Of a stretch of 64,000 nucleotides of DNA, positions 30,171 to 39,474 are shown one piece after another. The notes under the pieces were generated by a model. The model had not been told where the DNA came from, did no database searches, and saw only the letters and a program-made list of their open reading frames with translations. The position numbers were made by a program, and so were the translations under genes. Where the stretch lies: positions 1-64,000 of the forward strand of contig JBCDMB010000002.1 of assembly GCA_038744685.1 (NCBI GenBank). The letters run 5' to 3'. The DNA comes from Verrucomicrobiota bacterium. Its GTDB lineage: Bacteria; Verrucomicrobiota; Verrucomicrobiia; Opitutales; Puniceicoccaceae. Position 1 is the stretch's first letter. Every line of letters begins with the position of its first letter.

Positions 30171-31232
30171 ATGACCGTTCATCGGAAATTACCGCTTCGC
30201 ACAGGATCTGGTTGGAAAGAAGTGCACCCTCGTCCCTGCAAGTGGAGAATCGCTTGGGAGAACAATGAGGAGATCTGCGTAGCGAAGACTGATTTTTCCA
30301 ACGTCGGATCTTTAGGTGCGCCCGGAATGGTCGAGTCGCCTCTCGCTTACGATCCGAACACCAATCTACTCTACCGCTACTACTGCCCATCTCTTGCAAC
30401 ACGAAATCAGGTAAATGGGGTTATCGCGATAAACCTCTCTTCGGGCGAAAGGGAAATGTGCTTTACGCTCAATCCATTGAGAACGGTTCCCTGGATGTTA
30501 CAGAAGATTCCCGACAAACCTTTTTTGGTGGGTCTCGTCGTTACCGATGCTAGTCGAACCGAGAAACCTGGAATCGTTCTCCAACACCAACTAGGCCTCT
30601 TCGACCTCGACCAGAAGAAGTCGCTTCTTCGAGCCCTTCCCAACGGATGCCAACATCCCGTGACTGCATCGCCGGCAAGTGACCGCCTTCTCTTTCATGG
30701 TCCGGATGGTTTTCAACAGGTGAGCCTAAGGGGAAGGAGACGCCTCACCCTCTCCGGTTCTGACTGGGGAGACGGTCGAGACGGAGCCGCTTTTCATCCA
30801 CGGAACAGTTCAATCGTAGTCGGCGGTCCCAGTCTCTCACTTTTCGAACCTCTTCGACGGAGACGAACCGAATGGGTGAAGAGCGGTGGAGGGTTTCCCG
30901 TGTGGAACGAGGACGCTTCAACTTTGTTCTTTTCCGAGAACAGTGGATCGCTATCCCGCTACAATCCTGCGTCAGAAGTTGCTGAGAGCATTGTTTCCAT
31001 TCCTGCCAATCGACATCCCGAACGAAAGAAATCGAGGCCCGTTGCCCTTTCGGAGGACCAGCGTTACTTCGCCCTACCCCTCACCCGAAGGTCCCCTTTC
31101 CATGCCGAAACCTCCAACAGTGACCAGCCGGCCTGGATCGAACACCAAACCCTTGTCATTGGTGATCTGGAAAACCAGGAAATCTGGCAATTTCCAGGCC
31201 CAGTCAATCAATGTATCTGGGTAAAATCCTAA
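30171..31232 (+). CDS. Beta-propeller-like hypothetical protein
   Basis: A 353-residue protein with repeated four-stranded blade-like segments (NGVIAINLSSGEREMCFTL, PGIVLQHQLGLFDLDQKKSL, GFPVWNEDASTLFFSEN, LSEDQRYFALPLTRR), as in oligogalacturonate-lyase or TolB-like propellers. No signal peptide is visible. The first 30 residues read poorly, and another frame just upstream (from ATG 30052) ends in a stop overlapping this ATG, so the real N-terminus may differ or a frameshift may be present. It is followed closely by an aminotransferase gene. Confidence 0.6.
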   Translation: MTVHRKLPLRTGSGWKEVHPRPCKWRIAWENNEEICVAKTDFSNVGSLGAPGMVESPLAYDPNTNLLYRYYCPSLATRNQVNGVIAINLSSGEREMCFTLNPLRTVPWMLQKIPDKPFLVGLVVTDASRTEKPGIVLQHQLGLFDLDQKKSLLRALPNGCQHPVTASPASDRLLFHGPDGFQQVSLRGRRRLTLSGSDWGDGRDGAAFHPRNSSIVVGGPSLSLFEPLRRRRTEWVKSGGGFPVWNEDASTLFFSENSGSLSRYNPASEVAESIVSIPANRHPERKKSRPVALSEDQRYFALPLTRRSPFHAETSNSDQPAWIEHQTLVIGDLENQEIWQFPGPVNQCIWVKS

Positions 31233-31289
31233 GTATTGGAATTCAACTATCTTTCTGGCCAAACCAATCTTTGCCATCCACCGTTCAGT

Positions 31290-32429
31290 ATGAAGTACGA
31301 CTTTGACAGTTGCCCTGACCGGGGAGGAACCGGGAGCTTGAAATGGGATCGCTATTCAGGCAAAGACATCCTTCCCTTCTGGGTGGCCGACATGGATTTT
31401 CGGACCGCACCCGAGATCGAGACTGCTCTTGCATCCCGTCTCGCCCACGGGGTTTTCGGCTACACAATTCCTTTCGACCAACCAATTGCTTCCGTAGTTC
31501 GATACTTACAAGAACAGCATGGAGTGAGAATCGATCCAGAGTGGTTAATCTGGCTTCCCGGTCTGGTTCCAGCTCTGAATTTGATTGCTCAAACATTCTG
31601 CTCTGCCGAACAGGGAGTAATCACCTCTACTCCGGTCTATCCACCATTTCTAACCGCTCCCAAAAACGCCAGCGTGCCTCTACACAAAGTCCCTCTCGTC
31701 AGGAATAAAGACTCCTGGGAAATGGACTTCTCAAGCCTCGAAGAAAAGCCTTCCGGTGGTGCTTTCTTTCTTTGCAACCCGCACAATCCAGTCGGATGTT
31801 GCTTCGATGCTGAGGACCTCCAGAGACTTGTGGCACTCTGCAGGGAAAAACAGTGGATCCTGTGTTCGGATGAGATTCACTGTGACCTCATCCTTGATCC
31901 TACGGTCAAACACCTTCCCGCGCTCTCAATAACAACCTCAGAAGTTGATCAATTGATCGCTCTCTACGCACCTAGCAAGACGTGGAATCTGCCCGGGCTA
32001 GCCTGCGCGTTCGCTGTTGTTCCAAATGGAGAGTTGCGGGCACGGTTCAAACGAGGGATTCAGGGAATCATCACGGAAATCAATTGTTTTGGCTACGCAG
32101 GGTGCACGGCCGCCTATGAAAACGGAGAATCCTGGCGACAAGAGTTACTCAAGGTATTGCGGAAAAATCGTGAGCGCGTTTATCACTTTTTCTCCGATAA
32201 GTCGGAACTCATTACCATCTACCCGATGGAAGCTACTTACCTAGCCTGGTTCGACTGCAGGCGCTTACCCGTCAAAGATCCTGCTCGCCTTTTTGAAAAG
32301 TTCGGAGTGGGACTCTCCGACGGAGCGCCATTTGGCCAACGAGGATGGCTTCGACTAAACTTTGGTTGTCCACCCGATCAACTCGCGGAAGGCTTGGAGA
32401 GAATGCAAGAAGCCTTTGACTCGTTGTAA
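31290..32429 (+). CDS. PatB/MalY-type PLP-dependent aminotransferase or C-S lyase
   Basis: A 379-residue fold-type I PLP enzyme from ATG 31290. The N-terminus FDSCPDRGGTGSLKWDRY and ILPFWVADMDFRTAPEI is the hallmark of the PatB/MalY cystathionine beta-lyase group. FLCNPHNPVG and CSDEIHCDLI precede the PLP lysine in ALYAPSKTWNLPGL. The C-terminal GVGLSDGAPFGQRGWLRLNFGCP carries the carboxylate-binding Arg. It probably cleaves cystathionine or S-conjugates. It lies 57 bases after the propeller gene. Confidence 0.9.
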   Translation: MKYDFDSCPDRGGTGSLKWDRYSGKDILPFWVADMDFRTAPEIETALASRLAHGVFGYTIPFDQPIASVVRYLQEQHGVRIDPEWLIWLPGLVPALNLIAQTFCSAEQGVITSTPVYPPFLTAPKNASVPLHKVPLVRNKDSWEMDFSSLEEKPSGGAFFLCNPHNPVGCCFDAEDLQRLVALCREKQWILCSDEIHCDLILDPTVKHLPALSITTSEVDQLIALYAPSKTWNLPGLACAFAVVPNGELRARFKRGIQGIITEINCFGYAGCTAAYENGESWRQELLKVLRKNRERVYHFFSDKSELITIYPMEATYLAWFDCRRLPVKDPARLFEKFGVGLSDGAPFGQRGWLRLNFGCPPDQLAEGLERMQEAFDSL

Positions 32430-32465
32430 TACCAAAACAATCCCCGCTGGACACAGTATCTTTCG

Positions 32466-32798
32466 ATGAACTCAAAGCCGATTGAATCAGACTGGAAGCA
32501 ATTTCGGTCGATGGTTGATACCCTGCGAGAGCGATATTTGGAAGAAACCAACCAGCGTCTTCGAGACTCGCTCCTGAATCCGACGAAAACCCCAACCGAA
32601 CGGTTTTGGGATACACACGAAGAAATCCGTGAAGAAGCTAGAGTCCTGACTGATTGTCTGGATAAACACTCCCGTTCAAAAATGTATGAAGCGATGGTGT
32701 TGATGCTCCATCACGGTATGATGACAGAAGATGACCTCGAAGTATTTAGTGAAGACTTACAGGAGAAACTGATCATCCATCTGCGGAATTGGCTCTGA
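32466..32798 (+). CDS. Hypothetical helical protein
   Basis: A 110-residue, all-helical, acidic protein (WKQFRSMVDTLRERYLEETN, then RFWDTHEEIREEARVLTDCL and MYEAMVLMLHHGMMTEDDLE). No family recognised. It starts 36 bases after the aminotransferase stop and so may share its transcript. A mobile-element-like repeat begins about 100 bases downstream. Confidence 0.6.
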   Translation: MNSKPIESDWKQFRSMVDTLRERYLEETNQRLRDSLLNPTKTPTERFWDTHEEIREEARVLTDCLDKHSRSKMYEAMVLMLHHGMMTEDDLEVFSEDLQEKLIIHLRNWL

Positions 32799-32904
32799 TT
32801 CCAGTCGGGAGCAACTCGAACCGGATTTGGAAGAGTTTGGCTGCGATAGTGCATTCAGAAGTTAATATTACGCCACGAGAAGGCTCCCTCATTCCTCGTT
32901 CTCC

Positions 32905-33206
32905 AGAGCACTTTTCGATTAGGTTGAACCGTCAGGTGGGATTTAAAATGAGAGCAGCGCACTTGTCTCGCCGTAGCTTCTCAGCGAAGGAGGAAGGCGG
33001 CTTGGTGTGTAGCGGGCTGAAGCCCGTGAACACCAAGCTAACGCCGCGAACTCCCATTTTAACCCCATCCGGAGGACTGGCTGCTTTTGAGCCGCAACAG
33101 CGTTCGAGCGGCGCTCACGCACTTCTAGTGCGCAGCGCGTCGCTCCGCCTCGTTGAGGCGCAAAATCAGCTCAGGCTGATGGTTCAAACTAATTGAAAAG
33201 TGCTCT
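32905..33206. mobile_element. 302-bp MITE-like element with 31-bp terminal inverted repeats
   Basis: The left end (32,905-32,935, beginning AGAGCACTTTTCGATTAGG) and the reverse complement of the right end (33,176-33,206, beginning AGAGCACTTTTCAATTAG) match at 28 of 31 positions. Inside lies a second inverted pair (GGGATTTAAAATGAGAG near 32,938 with CTCCCATTTTAACCC near 33,051) around a strong hairpin at 33,000-33,038 (arms GCTTGGTGT/ACACCAAGC and CGGGCT/AGCCCG). No transposase gene is inside and no target duplication is obvious. It fills most of the 410-base gap between the 110-aa gene and the DASS transporter, just three bases from the latter's stop. Confidence 0.75.
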
Positions 33207-33208
33207 TG

Positions 33209-34630
33209 TCAGAAGACAAAAGGCCCCAGAGTCTTAACCGCGACCACAATCAAAACTAAGAAAAGCAGATTCAAACGGATTCCTGACCGAATCATCTCCC
33301 GAACTCCGATCTGTCCTGTCCCGTAAACGACTGCGTTGGGAGGTGTTCCCACTGGCATCATAAAAGCGCAACTCGCTGCCAACGCTGTTCCTGCCAAGAG
33401 TGCGCTCTCAGAGCTATCCAAAGACAGAGACAAAGCTGCAGCAACTGGAAGAAACGTGGCAGTCGTCGCTGTATTGCTCGTCAACTCTGTCAGGAGAAGA
33501 ATAAAGCCACAAAAAAGAACGAGAATCATCCATTCGGGCACCCCGGACAAGGCTCCAAACTGCACTCCCATCCAATCGTCAAGGTCGGTTTTCTTCATTG
33601 CTGCAGCTAGACTAAGACCACCTCCAAAAAGTATAAGAATCCCTAGAGGAATCTTAGAAAAAGCGTCTGCCTCCAATATGAAACCTCTACTACCCTTTTC
33701 CATTGGTATCAAAAAGAAGACGACGCCCGCAGCGATCGCGATTCCCGCATCCGAGATGGCTGGAATCCATTGTTCAACGATCGGGCGGGTCATCCATGCC
33801 ACCGCCGTAACCGCGAAAACGATGGACACACACTTTTCTGAAAACGATATCGGACCCAAATTCCTTTGAGCCTGCTGCAGGCGTTTCTCTATCCCAGCCG
33901 TCCCTTTTTTCCTATCGAGGCCTGAACGCAAAACGAAGTAAGCAGCAACAAGGCCGACGGCCGCAATCGGTATACCGATCAACATCCATTGAGAAAACCC
34001 TATGGTGTAGTCTCTCGTTTCCTCGAGAAACGCGGCGAGAAGAGCATTCGGCGGAGTTCCAATCAAGGTAGCGACTCCTCCAATCGTGCAACCATAAGCG
34101 ACTGCGAGCAGCGCCCTTGAGCTCACATGACGATTCTTCGGCTCCTCATCGACAAACAAAGAGAGAATTGAGAAAGCGATCGGCAACATCATCAGGGCGG
34201 TTGCTGTATTACTGACCCACATACTGATCGTTGCAGAGGTAATCAAAAGACCAAGGACGATTCCTCTCGGCGTCGGGTGGCAACGGGAAAGGAGAAGCAG
34301 AGCAAGTCGGCGATGAAGACCCGTTTTCTCAATCGCATGAGCGATCAGAAAACCTCCCAGAAACAGAAAAATCAGAGGATTTGCGTAAGGAGCGGCGGTT
34401 TCCCTTATCGACAAGACTCCCAGCAAAGGAAAGAGAACCAGCGGAATCAACGCGGTGGCCGATATTGGGATACACTCGCTCAACCAAAAGACCGCCATCA
34501 GTAAAGCCACGCCAACTACTTTCCATCCAGTATCCCCGAGACCTTCTGGAGAAGGGAAGATCCACGTGAGAACAAAAAAAGCGACACCTAAGAAAACGCC
34601 CGTGCGATGTTTGTTCATTCCCACCACCAT
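33209..34630 (-). CDS. DASS-family (SLC13/CitT-like) anion:Na+ symporter
   Basis: A 473-residue inner-membrane transporter with about 11-12 helices. It has the two SNT signature boxes that bind Na+ and carboxylate (WVSNTATALMMLPIA and LTSNTATTATFLPVA) and the paired TPPN loops (LIGTPPNALLAAFL and PVGTPPNAVVYGTGQIG). Substrates in the family are di- and tricarboxylates or sulfate; the exact one cannot be read from sequence. ATG 34630 starts MVVGMNKHRTG. It is monocistronic; its stop lies next to the MITE-like element. Confidence 0.9.
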   Translation of the reverse strand: MVVGMNKHRTGVFLGVAFFVLTWIFPSPEGLGDTGWKVVGVALLMAVFWLSECIPISATALIPLVLFPLLGVLSIRETAAPYANPLIFLFLGGFLIAHAIEKTGLHRRLALLLLSRCHPTPRGIVLGLLITSATISMWVSNTATALMMLPIAFSILSLFVDEEPKNRHVSSRALLAVAYGCTIGGVATLIGTPPNALLAAFLEETRDYTIGFSQWMLIGIPIAAVGLVAAYFVLRSGLDRKKGTAGIEKRLQQAQRNLGPISFSEKCVSIVFAVTAVAWMTRPIVEQWIPAISDAGIAIAAGVVFFLIPMEKGSRGFILEADAFSKIPLGILILFGGGLSLAAAMKKTDLDDWMGVQFGALSGVPEWMILVLFCGFILLLTELTSNTATTATFLPVAAALSLSLDSSESALLAGTALAASCAFMMPVGTPPNAVVYGTGQIGVREMIRSGIRLNLLFLVLIVVAVKTLGPFVF

Positions 34631-34670
34631 GACATTTATCTTCTAGAGCAACTGTGTCTCAAACCAAAAT

Positions 34671-34692
34671 CCGTGGAGAGTGCTACCCACGG
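34671..34692 (-). terminator. Hairpin terminator after the export operon
   Basis: CCGTGG (34,671-34,676) pairs with CCACGG (34,687-34,692). On the minus strand it is followed by ATTTTGG, a short T-run. It lies about 50 bases beyond the stop of the ATPase gene. Confidence 0.45.
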
Positions 34693-34743
34693 GTTTAAAA
34701 TGAATAACCACTTCCCAAGAAGAGGCCTCGATCCTTATGCCAC

Positions 34744-35466
34744 CTACTCGCGCTCAGTAGCTTCGACGAACTCGCCATCCTGCATCGAGAGCACAACATC
34801 ACATTGTTTAGCGAGGTTTTGATTGTGGGTTACCATCAAGACTGCCTGGCCATGTTCGTGACAAAGGGTGCGGAGTAGATCGAAGACCATAGTCGAGTTC
34901 CTCACGTCCAAATTCCCGGTTGGCTCATCCGCAAAGATGACTGCCGGCTCGTTCGCCAGTGCCCGAGCCACTGCTACTCGCTGCTGCTCACCCCCCGACA
35001 ACTGGTTCGCCAAACGATGGCTCTTGTTGCCGAGTCCCACTTCATCAAGGAGTCTCTGCGCTCGCTCTCTCATCTCATCCTCACCCAGCCTTTCGAGCTT
35101 TCGCATCGGAAGCATCAAATTCTCCAACGCAGTAAACTCCGCCAAGAGAAAATGGAATTGGAAAACAAAACCGATGGACGAATTTCGCACCGCTGTGCGT
35201 GCGGTATCCGCCGCCTTACCCATATCATTCCCGGCAATCCATATATCTCCGTCGTCCTGCCGATCCAAAAGACCGAGGAGGTAGAGCAGCGTGCTCTTAC
35301 CACAGCCTGAGGGGCCAACGATTGAATACATCAATCCCGGGTGAAGATCTAGACCGACCCCGCGAAGAACGTGAACCCTGCCTTCCCCTTTTCCAAGGTA
35401 CTTGTGTATATTCGTGCAACGGAGAACCGGGTCTTTAGCAAGCTGATCTTCTTTGTTCATGACCAT
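34744..35466 (-). CDS. ABC transporter ATPase, LolD/MacB type
   Basis: A 240-residue ATPase (from ATG 35466, which overlaps the upstream TGA; ATG 35460 is also possible). Walker A is VGPSGCGKSTLLYLLG, the Q-loop lies near FVFQFHFLLAEFTALEN, the signature is NQLSGGEQQRVAVARAL, Walker B VIFADEPTGNLD, and the switch His is in MVTHNQNL. It is closest to LolD and the MacB-type ATPases that act mechanically from the cytoplasm with FtsX-fold permeases. Last gene of the four-gene operon OMF-MFP-permease-ATPase. Confidence 0.92.
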   Translation of the reverse strand: MVMNKEDQLAKDPVLRCTNIHKYLGKGEGRVHVLRGVGLDLHPGLMYSIVGPSGCGKSTLLYLLGLLDRQDDGDIWIAGNDMGKAADTARTAVRNSSIGFVFQFHFLLAEFTALENLMLPMRKLERLGEDEMRERAQRLLDEVGLGNKSHRLANQLSGGEQQRVAVARALANEPAVIFADEPTGNLDVRNSTMVFDLLRTLCHEHGQAVLMVTHNQNLAKQCDVVLSMQDGEFVEATERE

Positions 35467-36713
35467 CAACCACTGGTTCCCCGAATGATATCGCCGGGCT
35501 CTAACCGGGATGCACGTCTCGCCGGAATATAGGACGCAATCATTACAATGACCGAGGCAATCAACGCCGCGGTAAGGTAGTGCATCCAATCCCAATGAAC
35601 GACAAAGCTATCAGTTGCGAAAATACCACGAATTCGGATCGGCAAGCGCGATATCCCATACGTACAAAGGGCCGCCAGCGAACATCCAAAGGCGATCCCA
35701 AGCATCAGAACCGTGAATCCCTGCCAAAGAAAAATGCGTGAGATGTCCTTCCGGCGGTACCCCATCGAGCGCAAAATCGCGATTTCCTTGGTCTTTTCCA
35801 TCACGATCATAACGAGCGTATTGAACATCCCAAGACCCGATATCAGGATGATGCTGGAGACGGTTATCCCCGACGAAACCCGAAGGGCCCGAAACACTTG
35901 CAACCAGGTCTTCTCGCGCTCCTGCCAGCTCATCGAGCCATGCCAAACAACCCGTTCGATCCGGTCAGCCACTTCGGGAGCACGCTCATGATCGAGGAGC
36001 GTTGCCTGGATGTAGGAGACACCAAAAGGTTTCTTCATCAGGGTCCGAGCTGCTGGAAGGTGGAGAAATACCCTCTCTTTATCCACTTGTTCGATTCCTG
36101 TTTCGTAAATCGCCGAAACTCGAAACCTCATATTCTCCCCACTCGCTTCGATGAGCACGGGGTCACCCACATCCAACAACATCCGACGAGCCAGCCGGGA
36201 GCCAACCATCACACCAAACGGATTGTCCCGGAAACTGTCGAGATCTCCGTAAAGGATCTGTTGTTCCAGATCGGAAACGTTGAGGAACCTGTCGAGCACG
36301 ATGCCATACGGCTTACAAAACATTTGTCGGAAATTTCCCTTAATCTCTGCGGAACCCCGCAGGACTTCAGCAACCGAGACCACCTCACGGAAACGCTGGA
36401 TCGCATCCATAATCTCATCGGGGTGTTCCACACCTTCGACGTAGTCAACGCCATCCTCCATTGAAATCGTAAAACCGGTGCCGCCCTCTACCTCCATCGA
36501 ACGCATGGTTTGCTGGATACGGTCCTCTACCCGAAGAGCCCCATTTACCCCCAACATGGTCCGAATGAAAAACTGCTCAAACCCCGACGTTTGCGCCTGA
36601 GTGACAATAAAGAATGCCACCCCGAAGACAATTCCAGCCAAGCTCATGAACATCGACCGTTTCCTCGATAGAAGGAAACGGATCGCTATCAGAAAGTTCG
36701 TTGAGCCCCGCAT
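35466..36713 (-). CDS. FtsX/LolC-type ABC permease
   Basis: A 415-residue permease with the MacB/LolC/FtsX plan: helix 1 (MFMSLAGIVFGVAFFIVTQA, about 22-41), a large periplasmic domain (about 45-285), and three C-terminal helices (SSIILISGLGMFNTLVMIVM, FLWQGFTVLMLGIAFGCSLA, YLTAALIASVIVMIASYIPA), with the coupling motif LRSMGYRRKDISRIF. It works with the ATPase encoded next to it and the membrane fusion protein upstream, most likely exporting lipoproteins, lipids or a drug. Confidence 0.88.
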   Translation of the reverse strand: MRGSTNFLIAIRFLLSRKRSMFMSLAGIVFGVAFFIVTQAQTSGFEQFFIRTMLGVNGALRVEDRIQQTMRSMEVEGGTGFTISMEDGVDYVEGVEHPDEIMDAIQRFREVVSVAEVLRGSAEIKGNFRQMFCKPYGIVLDRFLNVSDLEQQILYGDLDSFRDNPFGVMVGSRLARRMLLDVGDPVLIEASGENMRFRVSAIYETGIEQVDKERVFLHLPAARTLMKKPFGVSYIQATLLDHERAPEVADRIERVVWHGSMSWQEREKTWLQVFRALRVSSGITVSSIILISGLGMFNTLVMIVMEKTKEIAILRSMGYRRKDISRIFLWQGFTVLMLGIAFGCSLAALCTYGISRLPIRIRGIFATDSFVVHWDWMHYLTAALIASVIVMIASYIPARRASRLEPGDIIRGTSG

Positions 36714-36733
36714 CTTGAACGGAATCAGGGGGC

Positions 36734-37903
36734 TCAGCCTTGCTCACCAGGGCGGATCACGGACACCTTGTCTCCATCACGAAAACGATCAATTTCGTCC
36801 GCGATCACAATTTCGCCCTCTTCGACACCATCGATGATTTCAGCCTGATTCAGCCCGAGAAACCCGCTCCTGACCCTGCGCATTTCAACAACTCCGTTAT
36901 CCACAACAAACACAAAATTTCCAAACAAGGCCCGTCGAGGAACCAATAACGTATCCTCCCGACGGTTCTTGATGATGCTCACCTCACCCGTCAGTCCAGA
37001 CCGGAGAAACTCCTCCCCCTCATCCAGCTGGAGGTAGACCGTATACTGCTGGGTCTCAGGATCCGCGTTCGGAAGCACCTTCTCAACCGTGGCCGGAAAG
37101 ATTCGATCTCCGAAGGCGAGGAAACGAATTCTTGCTGGATGACCAATCTGAATCCCTGCAAAGTTCTCTTCGTTGATTTTTGCCTCTATCAGAAGCTCGT
37201 CGCTGTAGAGCTCCGCCAGGGACGTGCGGACCCCAACCAACTCTCCCGGCCAAGCGAAGATCCGGGTGATGATACCGGAAACCGGTGCAAGAACGGTGGT
37301 CTTCTCAAGTGTCCGACGCCACTCCTTCAGTTGGATCTCCATCTGCCGAAGCTGAGTCTCGTCGTTAATTTTTTTTTCGGTCTGAGTCTCCAAGAAAAGC
37401 TGGAAGGCCTCTCTTTCACGTTGAATCTCAAAACCTGATAGCGTTCCTTCACGAAAAAGGCGTTCAAAGTTATCAAGGTCATCTTGGCGATTCTGGAGCG
37501 CTATCCGATCATCAGCGTCTAACTCAACTCGTCTCTCTAATGATTCGTAGCTTGCCTTAAACGCTTCATACTGCAAAAGGAGGTCGGTAGGGTCGATTTC
37601 GATCAGAAACTCACCCTCCTCAACTCTTTTTCCTAGCTCGAGCGCACTCCTTAGAACGCTACCACTCACCTCTGTCGTGAGAGTAATACTGTAGGCCGGA
37701 TTCACCGTAAGACTACCTGGGACCGCATCCAAAGCAATGCCTTTGGAAACCGGCTCGACAACTGCATCAGGCCGCAGTCCGGTGATGAACAACCAGAATA
37801 TCCCACCAATCAGCGCCAGCGGAAGGACTACCTTGAGGATAACGGAAAGAAGAGAATTCGATTTAGTGGCCAAATCAGTGTCTTGGTTAAAAACGGGAGA
37901 CAA
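36734..37903 (-). CDS. Membrane fusion protein (MacA/HlyD family)
   Basis: A 389-residue periplasmic adaptor. One N-terminal membrane segment (SVILKVVLPLALIGGIFWLF), a lipoyl half (YSITLTTEVSGSVLRSALE, GKRVEEGEFLIEIDPTDL), a helical hairpin (about 105-205), the second lipoyl half (TTVLAPVSGIITRIFAWPGE), and a barrel/MP domain (GLTGEVSIIKNRREDTLLVP). An upstream in-frame TGA excludes earlier starts and there is no nearby ATG, so TTG 37903 is the likely start. It links the FtsX-type permease to the TolC-like protein encoded just upstream. Confidence 0.85.
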   Translation of the reverse strand: MSPVFNQDTDLATKSNSLLSVILKVVLPLALIGGIFWLFITGLRPDAVVEPVSKGIALDAVPGSLTVNPAYSITLTTEVSGSVLRSALELGKRVEEGEFLIEIDPTDLLLQYEAFKASYESLERRVELDADDRIALQNRQDDLDNFERLFREGTLSGFEIQREREAFQLFLETQTEKKINDETQLRQMEIQLKEWRRTLEKTTVLAPVSGIITRIFAWPGELVGVRTSLAELYSDELLIEAKINEENFAGIQIGHPARIRFLAFGDRIFPATVEKVLPNADPETQQYTVYLQLDEGEEFLRSGLTGEVSIIKNRREDTLLVPRRALFGNFVFVVDNGVVEMRRVRSGFLGLNQAEIIDGVEEGEIVIADEIDRFRDGDKVSVIRPGEQG

Positions 37904-37944
37904 ACGGAAACATGCTTCCGTTCAAAGTTTTCTAGAAAGACGGG

Positions 37945-39342
37945 CTAAACGTCCGTCTTTTGAAACTCGAGATAGTCGATTGCGCGGTCTGCGTTCAAAA
38001 TCACTAGGTAGTCGGCAACGGCTTGGAGAAGAGCCGAACGAGCAATGTTCAAGTTCAATTCCTCAGCGTAGAAATCTGACTGGGTCTGCCGAAATTCGTT
38101 CGAAGACACCCGACCGTCACTGAATTCCTGCTTTACCCGGGAGTAAATCTTTGAATCAAGATCGAATCGCCGTTCGGCTAGCCTTTGCTTGCGTATCATA
38201 ACGAGAAGGGCGTTCTCCATCTTCGTTCTTTCCTCTTCCAGAACCAGAATGTTCGTCCGCATCTGACTTTCGAGGTGCCTTTTTTGAAGCAGGTTGATCC
38301 GGCGGCTGGCTTGGGTTGCGAATCCGTCAAAGACATTCCAGCTCACTGAAAGACCCGCAAACCATCGGATGGTGTCCACATCATTCTCAGTCGCGGTGTT
38401 CACAGGTGCCTGGCTCACGCTCGCACTAAAGCTGATGTTCGGCCTTTGTTGCGCTTTGATGATCGTAGCGTCCAGGTCCATCTTCTCCATCGAATTGCGG
38501 TTCAATTGAACGTTGAACGTGTTTTCCACCCACATTGGATCTAATTCATCTCCCCGAATTTCAGCTTCCAATGCGTCGAGGTTGATCGGAGCGATTCCCG
38601 CAGGGATCTGTGGTGCCTCATTCACTCCGCTTATTCGCTGGAAGGTAGTCAGCGTCTCGTTTCGCTCATCTTCCAGCTCTTCGATTTCGATTAGAGATCG
38701 ATCCAACTCGATCAGATAGGTCAGGTATTCCTCTTCGGACAAGCGCCCGGCACGATAGTCGGATTCACGCCGCGCAAGGCTAGTCTCCAAATTAGTGCGC
38801 TCCAAACGAAGGTTGCGCAGCTGCATTTCGTTCAAAATAAGAATCAGATACTCGTTCCTCAGCAGTTGAACAGTGGTCTGAAACTCCTCTTTGCTGAACA
38901 GAAGGCTGTTCTCGAAGTCGATCTCACCCTTCTCGATCCCCGCGGTGACAGCTCCCCAGAAATAAAGAGGCCGGTTCACACCAACCGAGACCGAACCCGA
39001 AAGGCTGCCGTCATTGTCCTCGCCCGAGCGCTGCACGAAACGGTAACCGAGGTTACCACCGATGCCCAAACTTGGGTAGTAACGCGACCGAGCGATTCTT
39101 AGCCGCTCCTGGGCCATTTCGCGGTCCAAACCCACTCGCACCAGCTCGGGTGCCCGTCTGCCCGCCTGTTCAAGGATCATCCTCAATCCGGGGTAGTAAT
39201 CCTCGGGGAGCGGTAAATCCGTCATCCGTAGGGTCGCCCCTTCGGCTGGAGAGGGGGTGGAAGTTTGCCCGCTAATACTGCTGGCTGTGAAAGAAACTGC
39301 TGTAAGGGCTAAGAGACCCGGAATGAGAGAACGAACCGTCAT
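37945..39342 (-). CDS. TolC-family outer-membrane factor
   Basis: A 465-residue protein from ATG 39342 with a signal peptide (MTVRSLIPGLLALTAVSFTA, cleaved near SSISGQ). It contains two OMF repeats: helical segments such as VRVGLDREMAQERLRIARSR, YPSLGIGGNLGYRF, then LEDERNETLTTFQRISGV, and in the second repeat MDLDATIIKAQQRPNISFSA with WFAGLSVSWNVFDGFATQAS. This forms the outer-membrane exit duct for the system encoded downstream. First gene of the operon. Confidence 0.88.
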   Translation of the reverse strand: MTVRSLIPGLLALTAVSFTASSISGQTSTPSPAEGATLRMTDLPLPEDYYPGLRMILEQAGRRAPELVRVGLDREMAQERLRIARSRYYPSLGIGGNLGYRFVQRSGEDNDGSLSGSVSVGVNRPLYFWGAVTAGIEKGEIDFENSLLFSKEEFQTTVQLLRNEYLILILNEMQLRNLRLERTNLETSLARRESDYRAGRLSEEEYLTYLIELDRSLIEIEELEDERNETLTTFQRISGVNEAPQIPAGIAPINLDALEAEIRGDELDPMWVENTFNVQLNRNSMEKMDLDATIIKAQQRPNISFSASVSQAPVNTATENDVDTIRWFAGLSVSWNVFDGFATQASRRINLLQKRHLESQMRTNILVLEEERTKMENALLVMIRKQRLAERRFDLDSKIYSRVKQEFSDGRVSSNEFRQTQSDFYAEELNLNIARSALLQAVADYLVILNADRAIDYLEFQKTDV

Positions 39343-39474
39343 AAACGACCACAAAAGACAGTCGATCCGCCTCCTTCAACCATAAATAACTACACAAACC
39401 CTGCCTTCGATCCAATCGGGCCTCTTCCCGCTAGTAAACCTACAAACTGAAACCATACCCGACCAAAGCGAGAC

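Noticed and set aside
32789-33196. Plus-strand ORF of 135 codons downstream of the 110-aa gene
   Set aside because: It lies almost wholly in the MITE-like palindromic element and has no protein-like pattern.
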